From an uncultured Actinomycetes bacterium (GTDB taxonomy: Bacteria > Actinomycetota > Actinomycetes > Nanopelagicales > Nanopelagicaceae): a stretch of DNA of 13,680 bases. Where the stretch lies: the NCBI GenBank assembly GCA_903922745.1, contig CAIXVA010000146.1, positions 1 to 13,680 on the forward strand. Direction: 5' to 3'. A program made the position numbers and the translations under genes. The notes under the pieces were generated by a model. That model saw only the letters and a program-made list of their open reading frames with translations, was not told where the DNA came from and ran no database searches. The stretch's first letter is position 1. Every line of letters starts with the position of its first letter. Of the stretch, positions 1 through 9,176 are shown piece after piece.

Positions 1-53
1 AGTTGTCTTTGGTTCCTGTACTTGAAGATGGAACTACTGGTTCAGCTGAATAA
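1..53 (+). CDS. pnp: Polynucleotide phosphorylase, C-terminal end (partial)
   Basis: Reading from base 3, an open frame runs into the TAA at 51-53 and encodes LSLVPVLEDGTTGSAE. The LSLVPV(L/V)E stretch resembles the tail that follows the S1 domain in actinobacterial PNPases. PNPase is a phosphorolytic 3'-5' exoribonuclease. The call also rests on context: in actinobacteria a gene for an M16 peptidase commonly follows pnp, as here, where the next ATG touches the stop codon (TAAATG). Only about 16 residues are visible, so no domain can be verified and the rest lies upstream of the window. Confidence 0.65.
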   Translation, partial: LSLVPVLEDGTTGSAE

Positions 54-2065
<2,012 letters not shown>

Positions 2066-2075
2066 GGAGCAACGC

Positions 2076-2333
2076 ATGTCAAAAGATCAAATCACAATGT
2101 ACGGCGCCGACTGGTGCGGAGATTGCCGACGTTCAAAGCGCTTATTTGAAGAACTTAATGTCGAATACACACTAATTGATACAGATTCAGATTTAACAGC
2201 TGCTGACAAGGTCATCGAAATTAATGGTGGAGCTAAGTCAATTCCAGTGATTGTTTTCTCTGACGGAACACATCTAACTGAGCCATCAGATAATGATCTG
2301 AAGGCAAAGCTTGTCTCGCTAGGAATTATCTAA
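2076..2333 (+). CDS. Mycoredoxin (glutaredoxin-like protein)
   Basis: This is an 85-residue thioredoxin-fold protein with a CGDC active site (C14, C17) preceded by YGADW. It ends in a KAKLVSLG-like tail. The pattern with INGG, SIPVIVFSDGTHLTEPS and KAKLV matches the actinobacterial mycoredoxin-1 group, where glutaredoxin-like proteins remove mycothiol from oxidised cysteines. The family match is from memory of Mrx1 sequences, not a search. A strong ribosome binding site, AAGGAG at 2064-2069, overlaps the dapB stop and sits six bases before the ATG. The 3' end overlaps the convergent azlD stop by four bases. If the call is right, the organism should make mycothiol. A NrdH-type redoxin is the main alternative. 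Confidence 0.85.
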   Translation: MSKDQITMYGADWCGDCRRSKRLFEELNVEYTLIDTDSDLTAADKVIEINGGAKSIPVIVFSDGTHLTEPSDNDLKAKLVSLGII

Positions 2334-2638
2334 AACCAGCGATATACAGCCGCAGATGAAACAGCAGCTGAAAGTACTACAACTGGAAATGGCGCCTTAA
2401 GAAATAGCGCAATGATTGCCACGGATAAACCAACTAGTCGTTGGTCAACCATGAGCTTTGATTTTTCGGAAAAAGACTGAACGGCAACCAACGCGCTGAG
2501 CAATGCAATTGGAATAAGTGCGTTGATGCGTTGAATCTTTGGGTGTGAAAGCCAGCGTTCCGGCACAGAGTGACCTGAGAACTTGAGCGCAAATGCAATG
2601 ACGCTAGTACCTATTGTGGCAATCCAGAATGAACTCAT
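2330..2638 (-). CDS. azlD: AzlD-type branched-chain amino acid exporter small subunit
   Basis: This is a 102-residue, very hydrophobic protein with about three to four predicted membrane helices, no charged catalytic motif, and the AzlD-like segment SVPERWLSHPKIQRINALIP. AzlD pairs with AzlC, the large membrane subunit, in export of branched-chain amino acids or analogues (family knowledge from Bacillus AzlCD and Corynebacterium BrnFE). The ATG (complement of 2636-2638) overlaps the azlC stop by four bases (ATGA), the usual arrangement for the pair. The TAG stop overlaps the end of the mycoredoxin gene tail-to-tail, leaving no room for a terminator between the two. The exported substrate in this organism cannot be read from sequence. 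Confidence 0.88.
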   Translation of the reverse strand: MSSFWIATIGTSVIAFALKFSGHSVPERWLSHPKIQRINALIPIALLSALVAVQSFSEKSKLMVDQRLVGLSVAIIALFLKAPFPVVVLSAAVSSAAVYRWF

Positions 2639-3297
2639 CGTTTGAGTCCGATCACTATTGCGATAAATGCAGTTGCAATGATGGGAAGACCCGCAGGCAT
2701 AATTGGGGTCATAACGATTGCGAAGAGTGCGCAGCCAACAGCCAACACACGCTCAAACTTTCCTGTTAATCGTGGCCACACTAATCCCAAAAATGCTGCT
2801 GGAACCGCGGAATCAAGTCCAAATGCGCGAATATCGCCCATTGCTTGAGCACCTAGCGCACCGGCCAATGTGAAGAGATTCCAGAATACAAAAACACCAA
2901 TACCTGTGTACCAAAAACCTTTGCGCATGGCGTCGATGCCGCGAGGCTCTTGGCCAAGTGCAACCGCTGTTGATTCATCAATAGTTATTTGTGCAGCAAC
3001 AATACGAGTTAATCCAGAAACTTTAAGTCGGGGAGCCATGATGACTCCATACAACGCGTTTCTAACTCCCAATAAAGATGCAGTTGCAATTCCACTTAAT
3101 GCAGAACCGCCGGCTCCTAGTACACCAATTACCGCGAACTGTGATGCGCCAGAAAAAGTCAATAATGAAAGCATGCAACTTTGTAAAACGGTAAAGCCGT
3201 TAGCCACTGCCGCAGCACCAAAAGCCACCCCGTATGCGCCAACCGTCAGTGAAACACTGAGCGAATCGCGCAATGTGGTGGAAGCAACCTTGGACAC
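2635..3297 (-). CDS. azlC: AzlC-type branched-chain amino acid permease, large subunit
   Basis: This 220-residue multi-pass membrane protein has the AzlC/BrnF signature. It includes a glycine- and alanine-rich first segment (GAYGVAFGAAAVANG), then SLLTFSGASQFAVIGVLGAGG, LLGVRNALYG and the conserved TIDESTAVALGQ loop near residues 104-115. With AzlD it forms a two-component exporter of leucine/isoleucine/valine-like compounds in the inner membrane. The start is GTG (complement of 3295-3297). An upstream ATG at 3304-3306 on the complement is out of frame. A weak -10-like CACAAT (complement of 3304-3309) ends six bases before the GTG, so the mRNA may be leaderless. It is transcribed divergently from thyX across only 59 bases. 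The pair is oriented against every other gene in the window. Confidence 0.9.
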   Translation of the reverse strand: MSKVASTTLRDSLSVSLTVGAYGVAFGAAAVANGFTVLQSCMLSLLTFSGASQFAVIGVLGAGGSALSGIATASLLGVRNALYGVIMAPRLKVSGLTRIVAAQITIDESTAVALGQEPRGIDAMRKGFWYTGIGVFVFWNLFTLAGALGAQAMGDIRAFGLDSAVPAAFLGLVWPRLTGKFERVLAVGCALFAIVMTPIMPAGLPIIATAFIAIVIGLKR

Positions 3298-3344
3298 GCG
3301 GTCATTGTGCCGTATAAATCCAAGGGCTGCTAGGGGCTACTAGA

Positions 3345-3350
3345 TAGGGT
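3345..3350 (+). promoter_or_regulatory. Candidate -10 box of thyX (leaderless type)
   Basis: TAGGGT fits the actinobacterial TANNNT pattern and ends six bases before the thyX ATG. No Shine-Dalgarno sequence lies in between, so transcription would begin at or next to the start codon. No clear -35 element is seen. It lies in the 59-base divergent gap shared with azlC. Confidence 0.55.
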
Positions 3351-3356
3351 GCGACC

Positions 3357-4076
3357 ATGAGTGAAGAAATTATTTACCGCGATGATGTGACTGTTGAATT
3401 GGTCAAGGCGAGTGCAAGTGATGCAGATGTTATTTGGGCTGCCCGGGTGTCAACAGCTGGTGAACAATCGATGGAAGAAATTGGAGAGGATCCAGCTCGT
3501 TCTGCAGGATTGATTAACTACCTTGCGCGTGAACGCCATGGTTCTCCTTTCGAACACACATCTATGACATTTTTTGTGTCCGCACCAATTTTTGTATTCC
3601 GTGAATTCATGCGCCACCGCATCGCTTCATACAATGAAGAAAGTGGCCGCTACCGCGAACTACGTCCTGTTTTCTATATTCCATCTGCTGAACGCAAACT
3701 GATTCAAGTTGGTAAGACTGGTGCGTACACATTTGTTGATGGAACTAAAGAGCAATTTGATGTCACAGTTGCAGCGATGAAGGAAGCGTACGTGGTTGCA
3801 TACGAGAGTTATCAAAAGATGTTAGAAGTTGGCGTTGCTCGTGAAGTCGCCCGCGTAGTTTTGCCTGTTGCAACGTATTCATCAATGTATGTATCAATGA
3901 ACGCTCGCGCCTTGATGAACTTCTTGTCCTTGCGTACCGCCCGCGAAGGTTCACATTTTCCTAGCTATCCTCAACGTGAAATCGAGATGGTTGCCGAGAA
4001 AATGGAAGCAGAATTTGCGAAATTGATGCCACTTACATACGCAGCCTTCGAAAAGTCTGGACGAGTCGCCCCTTAA
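3357..4076 (+). CDS. thyX: Flavin-dependent thymidylate synthase
   Basis: ThyX converts dUMP to dTMP using FAD, NADPH and methylene-tetrahydrofolate, and is unrelated in fold to ThyA. The 239-residue protein carries the diagnostic RHRX7S motif with R86, H87, R88 and S96 (RHRIASYNEES), followed by RYRELRP. The C-terminal part has the family's ARALMNFLSLR and FPSYPQREI segments. There is no Shine-Dalgarno sequence; a TANNNT box ends six bases upstream, so a leaderless mRNA is likely. The thyX-dapA order on the same strand matches what is known from mycobacteria. dapA follows after 19 bases, with its own -10-like box in the gap. Confidence 0.97.
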   Translation: MSEEIIYRDDVTVELVKASASDADVIWAARVSTAGEQSMEEIGEDPARSAGLINYLARERHGSPFEHTSMTFFVSAPIFVFREFMRHRIASYNEESGRYRELRPVFYIPSAERKLIQVGKTGAYTFVDGTKEQFDVTVAAMKEAYVVAYESYQKMLEVGVAREVARVVLPVATYSSMYVSMNARALMNFLSLRTAREGSHFPSYPQREIEMVAEKMEAEFAKLMPLTYAAFEKSGRVAP

Positions 4077-4082
4077 AACGGG

Positions 4083-4088
4083 TAGAGT
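4083..4088 (+). promoter_or_regulatory. Candidate -10 box of dapA (leaderless type)
   Basis: TAGAGT matches TANNNT, is followed by seven bases and then the dapA ATG at 4096. It lies in the 19-base thyX-dapA gap, which has no Shine-Dalgarno sequence. It suggests dapA has its own promoter in addition to any readthrough from thyX. The -35 region is not recognisable. Confidence 0.55.
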
Positions 4089-4095
4089 TCACCGC

Positions 4096-4986
4096 ATGAC
4101 AATCGCACCTCCATTTGGACGGCTACTGACCGCAATGGTCACGCCCTTCAAAAAAGATGGCGCAATCGATTGGGCGGGCGTTGAAACAATTGCGGCTCAC
4201 CTTGCAGCAAATGGCCACGATGGAATCGTGGTTAATGGGACAACTGGTGAAGCCCCAACGACTAAGTCCTCTGAAAAAGAGGAGATCATTCGCGTTGTAA
4301 GAAACACAGTTGGATCTTCGATCAAAGTTCTATCTGGTGCTGGCGATAATGAAACTGAATACTCCATCAACCAAGCTAAGCGCACAGAAAAAGCAGGAGC
4401 AGATGGCTTGCTTGTAGTTACTCCGTATTACAACAAACCACCACAGGCTGGAATCGAAGCTCACTTCCGCGCTGTTGCAGATGCAACTGAGCTTCCAATG
4501 ATGATGTATGACATTCCTGGTCGCACAGGTGTTCCAATCGAGCCAGACACAATTGTTCGACTCTCGGAGCACCCACGGATTGTTGCTCTAAAGGATGCAA
4601 AGGGAGATGTTGCATCGACTTCATGGGTTATTAAGCGTTGCGGAATTCCTGTTTATTCAGGTGATGACATTCTTAACTTGCCACTTCTTTCAGTTGGCGC
4701 AGTTGGATTTGTATCTGTCTGTGGTCACACGGTCGGAAAAGATTTGCGTGATTTATTAGATTCTTGGTTTGCTGGAAATACGGCGCGTGCCTTAGAGATC
4801 CACCAGAAGTTGCTACCTGTCTACACAGGAACCTTCCGAACACAAGGTGCGATTCTGACAAAGGCCGCGCTTACATTAATGGGCCTACCTGGTGGCCACA
4901 CTCGTCTTCCTCTAGTCGATGCTACTGATGCACAGATCGCACAACTGCGTGAAGATCTACGTGCCGGTGGCGTTGCAGTTAACTAA
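4096..4986 (+). CDS. dapA: 4-hydroxy-tetrahydrodipicolinate synthase
   Basis: DapA condenses pyruvate with aspartate semialdehyde, the first committed step of lysine/diaminopimelate synthesis. The 296-residue TIM-barrel protein has GTTGE (residues 48-52), TPYYNKP (109-115), YDIPGRTG (138-145) and the Schiff-base lysine K166 in VALKDAKGD. By alignment to the E. coli enzyme from memory, T49, Y112, Y138 and R143 correspond to the catalytic triad and the carboxylate-binding arginine. The length is standard. The stop overlaps the RNase J start by one base (TAATG), so the two are very likely one transcript. Confidence 0.97.
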   Translation: MTIAPPFGRLLTAMVTPFKKDGAIDWAGVETIAAHLAANGHDGIVVNGTTGEAPTTKSSEKEEIIRVVRNTVGSSIKVLSGAGDNETEYSINQAKRTEKAGADGLLVVTPYYNKPPQAGIEAHFRAVADATELPMMMYDIPGRTGVPIEPDTIVRLSEHPRIVALKDAKGDVASTSWVIKRCGIPVYSGDDILNLPLLSVGAVGFVSVCGHTVGKDLRDLLDSWFAGNTARALEIHQKLLPVYTGTFRTQGAILTKAALTLMGLPGGHTRLPLVDATDAQIAQLREDLRAGGVAVN

Positions 4987-6668
4987 TGAATCATCCACAT
5001 CCAAATTTAAGTACTCCGCCAAAGTTAGCTGATGGTGGTTTGCGCATAGTCGCACTCGGTGGCCTGACTGAAATTGGCCGAAATATGACTGTCTTTGAAT
5101 ATAAATCAAAGCTGTTAATCGTGGACTGCGGTGTGTTATTTCCTGAAGATAATCAACCAGGCATCGATTTAATTCTTCCTGATTTTTCTTACATACGAGA
5201 TCGCTTGGCTGATGTCATAGGCATCTTTTTAACACACGGTCATGAAGACCATATCGGAGCTGTTCCGTATTTATTGCGAGAACGTGGTGATATCGCTATT
5301 TATGGTTCTGCGTTGACCCTTGCACTCATTACGGCAAAGTTAAAAGAACATCGCATCACTCCGCTTACACGCGAGGTTAAAGAAGGAGGCACTGAAGACA
5401 TTGGTCCTTTCACCTTGGAGTTTGTTGCGGTTAATCACTCGATTCCTGATGCACTTGCTGTAGTAATCAATACGGATGCTGGTCGAGTATTAGCAACCGG
5501 TGATTTTAAGATGGATCAACTTCCTTTGGATGGTCGCGTTACAGATTTACGAACTTTTGCACGTTTAGGGGAACAAGGCGTGGATCTATTCATGGTGGAT
5601 TCAACTAATGCTGATGTTCCAGGGTTCACACCTTCAGAGCGCGAAATCATGCCAGCGCTTAATCAAGTAATTTCCTCGACTAAGCGTCGCGTCATTGTTG
5701 CCTCGTTTTCTTCACATGTTCACCGCGTGCAGCAAATTATTGATGTTGCCGCTCAGCATGGTCGCAAAGTTGTATTTATTGGGCGATCAATGGTTCGAAA
5801 TATGAAAATCGCCGAAGACATGGGATATCTCAATGTGCCAGCTGATTTGGTTATCGATGCGAAAGATCTAGATCAGTACGATGACAATGTAGTTTTGATT
5901 TGCACTGGTTCACAAGGTGAACCCATGGCGGCCCTTTCTCGCATGGCCAACGGAGATCACCAAATTCGTGTTGGGGAAGGCGACACAGTTATTTTGGCCT
6001 CATCACTTATTCCTGGAAATGAAAACTCTGTCTTCCGCATCATTAATGAATTAACACGATTTGGCGCAAAGGTTGTTCATAAAGCAAATGCCATGGTGCA
6101 TGTATCTGGTCACGCAGCCGCAGGTGAGCTACTTTATTGCTACAACATCGTCAAACCTAAATATGTGTTGCCAATTCATGGGGAATGGCGTCATCTGAAA
6201 GCAAATGCGGAACTTGCAATTCAATCCGGTGTTCCACGTGGCAATACATTCATCATCGATAATGGCGTGGTGATCGACATGATCAATCATGAAGCCGAAA
6301 TTGTTGGTGCGATCCCAGTTGGCTTTGTTTTTGTAGATGGACAGAGTATTGGCGACATAACGGAAAGTTCATTGAAGGATCGACGCATTTTGGGTGAAGA
6401 AGGATTCATTTCATGCGTTGTTGTTATTGATTCTCAAAATGGCAAAATAGTTGCGGGACCTGATATTCATGCACGAGGATTTAATGAAGATGCTGCGATG
6501 TTTGATGAGGTTAAGCTTCGTATTGAAAAAGCCCTAGCTGCCGCGGTGGTTGATGGAATCAATGGAACCCATCAGTTATCTCAAATTGTGCGAAAGACAA
6601 TCGGTGGATGGGTTGGGGGAGAGCATCGTCGAAAGCCGATGATTGTCCCTGTCGTTATTGAAGTTTAA
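4986..6668 (+). CDS. rnj: Ribonuclease J
   Basis: RNase J is a beta-CASP metallo-beta-lactamase-fold nuclease with 5'-3' exo- and endonuclease activity in mRNA decay and rRNA maturation. The 560-residue protein has the metal-binding motif HGHEDH (residues 84-89), H151 in VAVNHSIPDA and D173 in ATGDFKMDQ. Beta-CASP elements follow: MVDSTNAD, IVASFSSHVHRVQQ, LICTGSQGEP, HVSGHAAAGEL and LPIHGEWRHL. A C-terminal RNase J domain starts near VFVDGQSIGDI. The length is normal for actinobacterial RNase J. It directly follows dapA with a one-base overlap, an order shared with mycobacteria. The downstream gap before ftsK is 52 bases. Confidence 0.96.
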   Translation: MNHPHPNLSTPPKLADGGLRIVALGGLTEIGRNMTVFEYKSKLLIVDCGVLFPEDNQPGIDLILPDFSYIRDRLADVIGIFLTHGHEDHIGAVPYLLRERGDIAIYGSALTLALITAKLKEHRITPLTREVKEGGTEDIGPFTLEFVAVNHSIPDALAVVINTDAGRVLATGDFKMDQLPLDGRVTDLRTFARLGEQGVDLFMVDSTNADVPGFTPSEREIMPALNQVISSTKRRVIVASFSSHVHRVQQIIDVAAQHGRKVVFIGRSMVRNMKIAEDMGYLNVPADLVIDAKDLDQYDDNVVLICTGSQGEPMAALSRMANGDHQIRVGEGDTVILASSLIPGNENSVFRIINELTRFGAKVVHKANAMVHVSGHAAAGELLYCYNIVKPKYVLPIHGEWRHLKANAELAIQSGVPRGNTFIIDNGVVIDMINHEAEIVGAIPVGFVFVDGQSIGDITESSLKDRRILGEEGFISCVVVIDSQNGKIVAGPDIHARGFNEDAAMFDEVKLRIEKALAAAVVDGINGTHQLSQIVRKTIGGWVGGEHRRKPMIVPVVIEV

Positions 6669-6707
6669 AGCGCGGCGCGCCTAGTAGGTTGAAATTTGTT
6701 CACCCTT

Positions 6708-6713
6708 TACGAT
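6708..6713 (+). promoter_or_regulatory. Candidate -10 box of ftsK (leaderless type)
   Basis: TACGAT fits TANNNT and is followed by exactly seven bases before the GTG start of ftsK at 6721, with no Shine-Dalgarno sequence between. A TTGAAA at 6689-6694 resembles a -35 element but is only 13 bases away, so it may not be used. The gap also contains the perfect 8-base palindrome GGCGCGCC at 6674-6681, with no T-run after it. Confidence 0.55.
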
Positions 6714-6720
6714 CGGCCGT

Positions 6721-9051
6721 GTGGCTAAAAGAAAAAAAGCAAAATCTAGGTCGGGTGCTGTAGGCGGAGCACTTGGTCGTGGGATTGGTGCCACATGGCG
6801 TTTTATCGCCAAGTCACTCGGAAAGAGCGTTCGATTTGTTGCTCGTGGTGCACGAGATTTAGATCCAGCACATCAACGCGATGGAATCGCATTTCTCATT
6901 TTGATTCTCGCCTTGATTGCAACGGCTGGCACATGGTTTCACTCTGACAACCTTGTAGGTCGAGCGGTTTATTCCTTTATATATGGTGGCTTTGGTCGGG
7001 TTGGTTTTATTTCACCCCTTGTTCTCATCTACTTCGCATTTAGATTATTTCGTGTTCCAGAGGATTCAAAAGCTACGGGACGAATCATTATTGGCACGCT
7101 GGCACTCGCAGTCTCATCAACAGGACTCGCACATTTATTTAACGGTTCAGTTGGAACGGGTGCAACTGCAATTCGCGAAGGTGGCGGATGGCTTGGATAC
7201 GGTGTCACAAAGCCTTTAGTTGGTCTAATGACATCGGTACTTGCTTATCCTGTTTTATTTATCGTATTTATTTTTGGTTTATTGGTAATTACAGCAACCC
7301 CTGTCTCTGAGATTCTGACTCGCATCACAACTTCTAGTAAGTGGTTGTGGTCAAAGCGTCCCGAACGCGCAGAACGAGTTGAACAAGAATTTGAAATCAC
7401 GGACACTCCAGCATTTGACACCCCAGTTGTTGCCGCCTGGAATGAGCCAGATGAGGAAGAAGAGGAGCTGGACGAAGAAAGCTTTGATGAAGAGTTCACC
7501 GTTCCAGTGCCGGTTTCTCCAGTTGTTCATGCCAATGAAAATACAGTTGCAGCAAAGCGACCTGAACAATTATTGCTAACAGCAGATGTTGTTTACGAAT
7601 TGCCAGCCGCAGACATTTTGCGAGCAGGTCCTGCGGCAAAAGCAAAGAGCAAGGCAAACGAGGTAGTTGTTGCTGCTTTAACTGAAGTCTTTTTGCAGTT
7701 TGATATTGACGCACAAGTTACTGGTTTCATGCGTGGTCCAACGGTTACGCGTTATGAAGTTGAGCTTGGTAATGCGGTAAAGGTGGAGCGTATTACAGCT
7801 CTTGCTAAGAATATTTCCTACGCTGTAGCAAGTAGCGATGTTCGAATTCTTTCGCCAATTCCTGGAAAGTCCGCCGTCGGCATTGAAATCCCAAATGCAG
7901 ATCGTGAGATTGTGGCATTAGGTGATGTTTTGCGCTCAACTGTTGCGGGTCAAGACTTGCATCCAATGCTTGTTGCTTTGGGTAAGGATGTTGAAGGCAA
8001 CTTTGTCTGTGCAAACCTTGCCAAGATGCCTCACCTATTAGTGGCTGGTGCAACAGGTGCGGGTAAATCTTCAATGATTAACGCCATGATTACCTCGATA
8101 TTAATGCGAGCTACACCTGATGATGTGCGCCTTGTGCTTATTGATCCAAAGCGCGTGGAGCTAACTGCATATGAAGGTATTCCACACCTGATTACTCCAA
8201 TTATTACTAACCCTAAAAAAGCTGCCGATGCTTTAACGTGGGTTGTGCGCGAAATGGATCTTCGCTACGAAGACCTTTCTACATTTGGCTACAGACACAT
8301 TGATGATTTCAATAAGGCTGTTCGTGCTGGAAAAGTTGTTCCTCCACCGGGTAGTGATCGCACAGTTGAGCCATATCCATACCTGTTGGTCATCATTGAT
8401 GAGCTTGCAGATTTGATGATGGTTGCAGCAAAAGAGGTTGAAGAATCTGTAGTGCGTATTACTCAGTTGGCACGATCTGCGGGTATTCACTTAGTCCTTG
8501 CTACACAGCGCCCATCTGTAGATGTTGTAACCGGATTAATTAAAGCTAACGTTCCATCTCGACTTTCTTTTGCAACTAGCTCACTTGCTGATAGTCGCGT
8601 TATTTTGGATACGCCTGGCGCTGAAAAGCTTGTAGGACAAGGCGATGCTTTGTTTATTCCTATGGGATCTAGCAGAGCTATCAGAATTCAGGGAGCATAT
8701 GTTTCAGAGCGCGAAATTGAAGCGGTAACAACGCATGTAAAGAAGCAGTTAAAGCCTAGATATCGCGATGATGTGACCGCACCAGTTAATCAAATGAAAA
8801 TGGTTGATAAGGAAATTGGTGATGATTTAGATATTTTGTGCCAAGCTGTTGAACTTGTGGTAGGTACTCAATTTGGTTCCACATCTATGTTGCAAAGAAA
8901 ATTGCGAGTTGGTTTTGCAAAAGCTGGACGTTTAATGGATTTGATGGAATCCCGTGGCATCGTTGGGCCATCGGAAGGCTCAAAGGCTCGCACGGTTTTG
9001 GTTAAGCCTGATGAACTAGATTCTGTGCTGGCAACCCTTCGCGATTATTAA
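6721..9051 (+). CDS. ftsK: DNA translocase FtsK
   Basis: FtsK is a septum-anchored ATP-driven DNA pump that clears and aligns the chromosome termini at division. The 776-residue protein starts with a lysine-rich tail (MAKRKKAKSR). Four hydrophobic segments lie near residues 55-73, 92-110, 122-140 and 167-195. A linker with an acidic run (about 242-258) follows. The motor domain has Walker A GATGAGKS at 443-450, Walker B ending in D560-E561, and LATQRPSVDVVTG. A winged-helix gamma domain occupies about 700-765. The linker is much shorter than in E. coli, as is usual in actinobacteria. The GTG start is supported by the basic N-terminus and by a TANNNT box seven bases upstream. It is followed by the largest gap in the window. 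Confidence 0.97.
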   Translation: MAKRKKAKSRSGAVGGALGRGIGATWRFIAKSLGKSVRFVARGARDLDPAHQRDGIAFLILILALIATAGTWFHSDNLVGRAVYSFIYGGFGRVGFISPLVLIYFAFRLFRVPEDSKATGRIIIGTLALAVSSTGLAHLFNGSVGTGATAIREGGGWLGYGVTKPLVGLMTSVLAYPVLFIVFIFGLLVITATPVSEILTRITTSSKWLWSKRPERAERVEQEFEITDTPAFDTPVVAAWNEPDEEEEELDEESFDEEFTVPVPVSPVVHANENTVAAKRPEQLLLTADVVYELPAADILRAGPAAKAKSKANEVVVAALTEVFLQFDIDAQVTGFMRGPTVTRYEVELGNAVKVERITALAKNISYAVASSDVRILSPIPGKSAVGIEIPNADREIVALGDVLRSTVAGQDLHPMLVALGKDVEGNFVCANLAKMPHLLVAGATGAGKSSMINAMITSILMRATPDDVRLVLIDPKRVELTAYEGIPHLITPIITNPKKAADALTWVVREMDLRYEDLSTFGYRHIDDFNKAVRAGKVVPPPGSDRTVEPYPYLLVIIDELADLMMVAAKEVEESVVRITQLARSAGIHLVLATQRPSVDVVTGLIKANVPSRLSFATSSLADSRVILDTPGAEKLVGQGDALFIPMGSSRAIRIQGAYVSEREIEAVTTHVKKQLKPRYRDDVTAPVNQMKMVDKEIGDDLDILCQAVELVVGTQFGSTSMLQRKLRVGFAKAGRLMDLMESRGIVGPSEGSKARTVLVKPDELDSVLATLRDY

Positions 9052-9083
9052 TAGACGGTGAACAGATAGGGAGGTGACCCTCT

Positions 9084-9122
9084 TTCACCCCTAATTCTCA
9101 TGCTTGTATCTATTCACCCCTA
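9084..9122 (+). repeat. Direct repeat TTCACCCCTA
   Basis: TTCACCCCTA occurs at 9084-9093 and again at 9113-9122, 29 bases apart start to start. Either copy contains the sequence that can pair with the left arm at 9067-9077, which is what allows the alternative stem-loops. The second copy overlaps the right arm of the large inverted repeat. Confidence 0.7.
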
Positions 9123-9129
9123 TCTGTTC
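9107..9129. promoter_or_regulatory. Tandem TATCTRTTC motif, possible operator
   Basis: TATCTATTC at 9107-9115 and TATCTGTTC at 9121-9129 are direct copies 14 bases apart. A third copy lies inverted at 9060-9068 (GAACAGATA). The tandem pair sits immediately upstream of a -10-like TAGACT, where a regulator or activator could bind. This is inference from repetition and position; I do not recognise the motif. Confidence 0.4.
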
Positions 9130-9134
9130 TACTT

Positions 9135-9140
9135 TAGACT
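9135..9140 (+). promoter_or_regulatory. Candidate -10 box of the RodZ-like gene
   Basis: TAGACT matches TANNNT and lies 36 bases before the ATG at 9177, so this transcript would have a leader. The leader carries a ribosome binding site, GAGGA at 9165-9169, seven bases before the ATG. TTCACC at 9113-9118, with a 16-base spacer, is a poor -35 match. Confidence 0.4.
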
Positions 9141-9176
9141 TACGAATCACCCCACAGCCAGTTTGAGGATTAGTTC

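Larger units (their letters stand above)
9060..9129. repeat. Imperfect inverted repeat (16-bp stem potential) after ftsK
   Basis: The left arm 9060-9077 begins GAACAGATAGGG and the right arm 9114-9129 ends CCCTATCTGTTC. Twelve outer pairs are perfect, a two-base bulge (9072-9073) follows, then four more pairs, with a 36-base loop. No T-run follows, so it does not look like a standard intrinsic terminator. The inner part of the left arm (9067-9077) can alternatively pair with 9085-9093 (nine pairs, same bulge, seven-base loop). The two structures exclude each other. It could act as an attenuator, an mRNA 3' end or a protein-binding site. Confidence 0.75.

Noticed and set aside
2330..3297. azlCD as a recently transferred mobile island
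   Set aside because: No transposase, integrase, flanking repeat or target-site duplication is visible, and base composition looks like the neighbours by eye.
2870..3343. A 157-codon plus-strand open frame opposite azlC
   Set aside because: It overlaps azlC, whose AzlC-family segments are clear, and the translated product has no recognisable domain or hydrophobic pattern.
6669..6720. GC-rich palindrome GGCGCGCC as a terminator after RNase J
   Set aside because: It is only an 8-base palindrome without a loop or a following T-run, so it does not meet the pattern of an intrinsic terminator.
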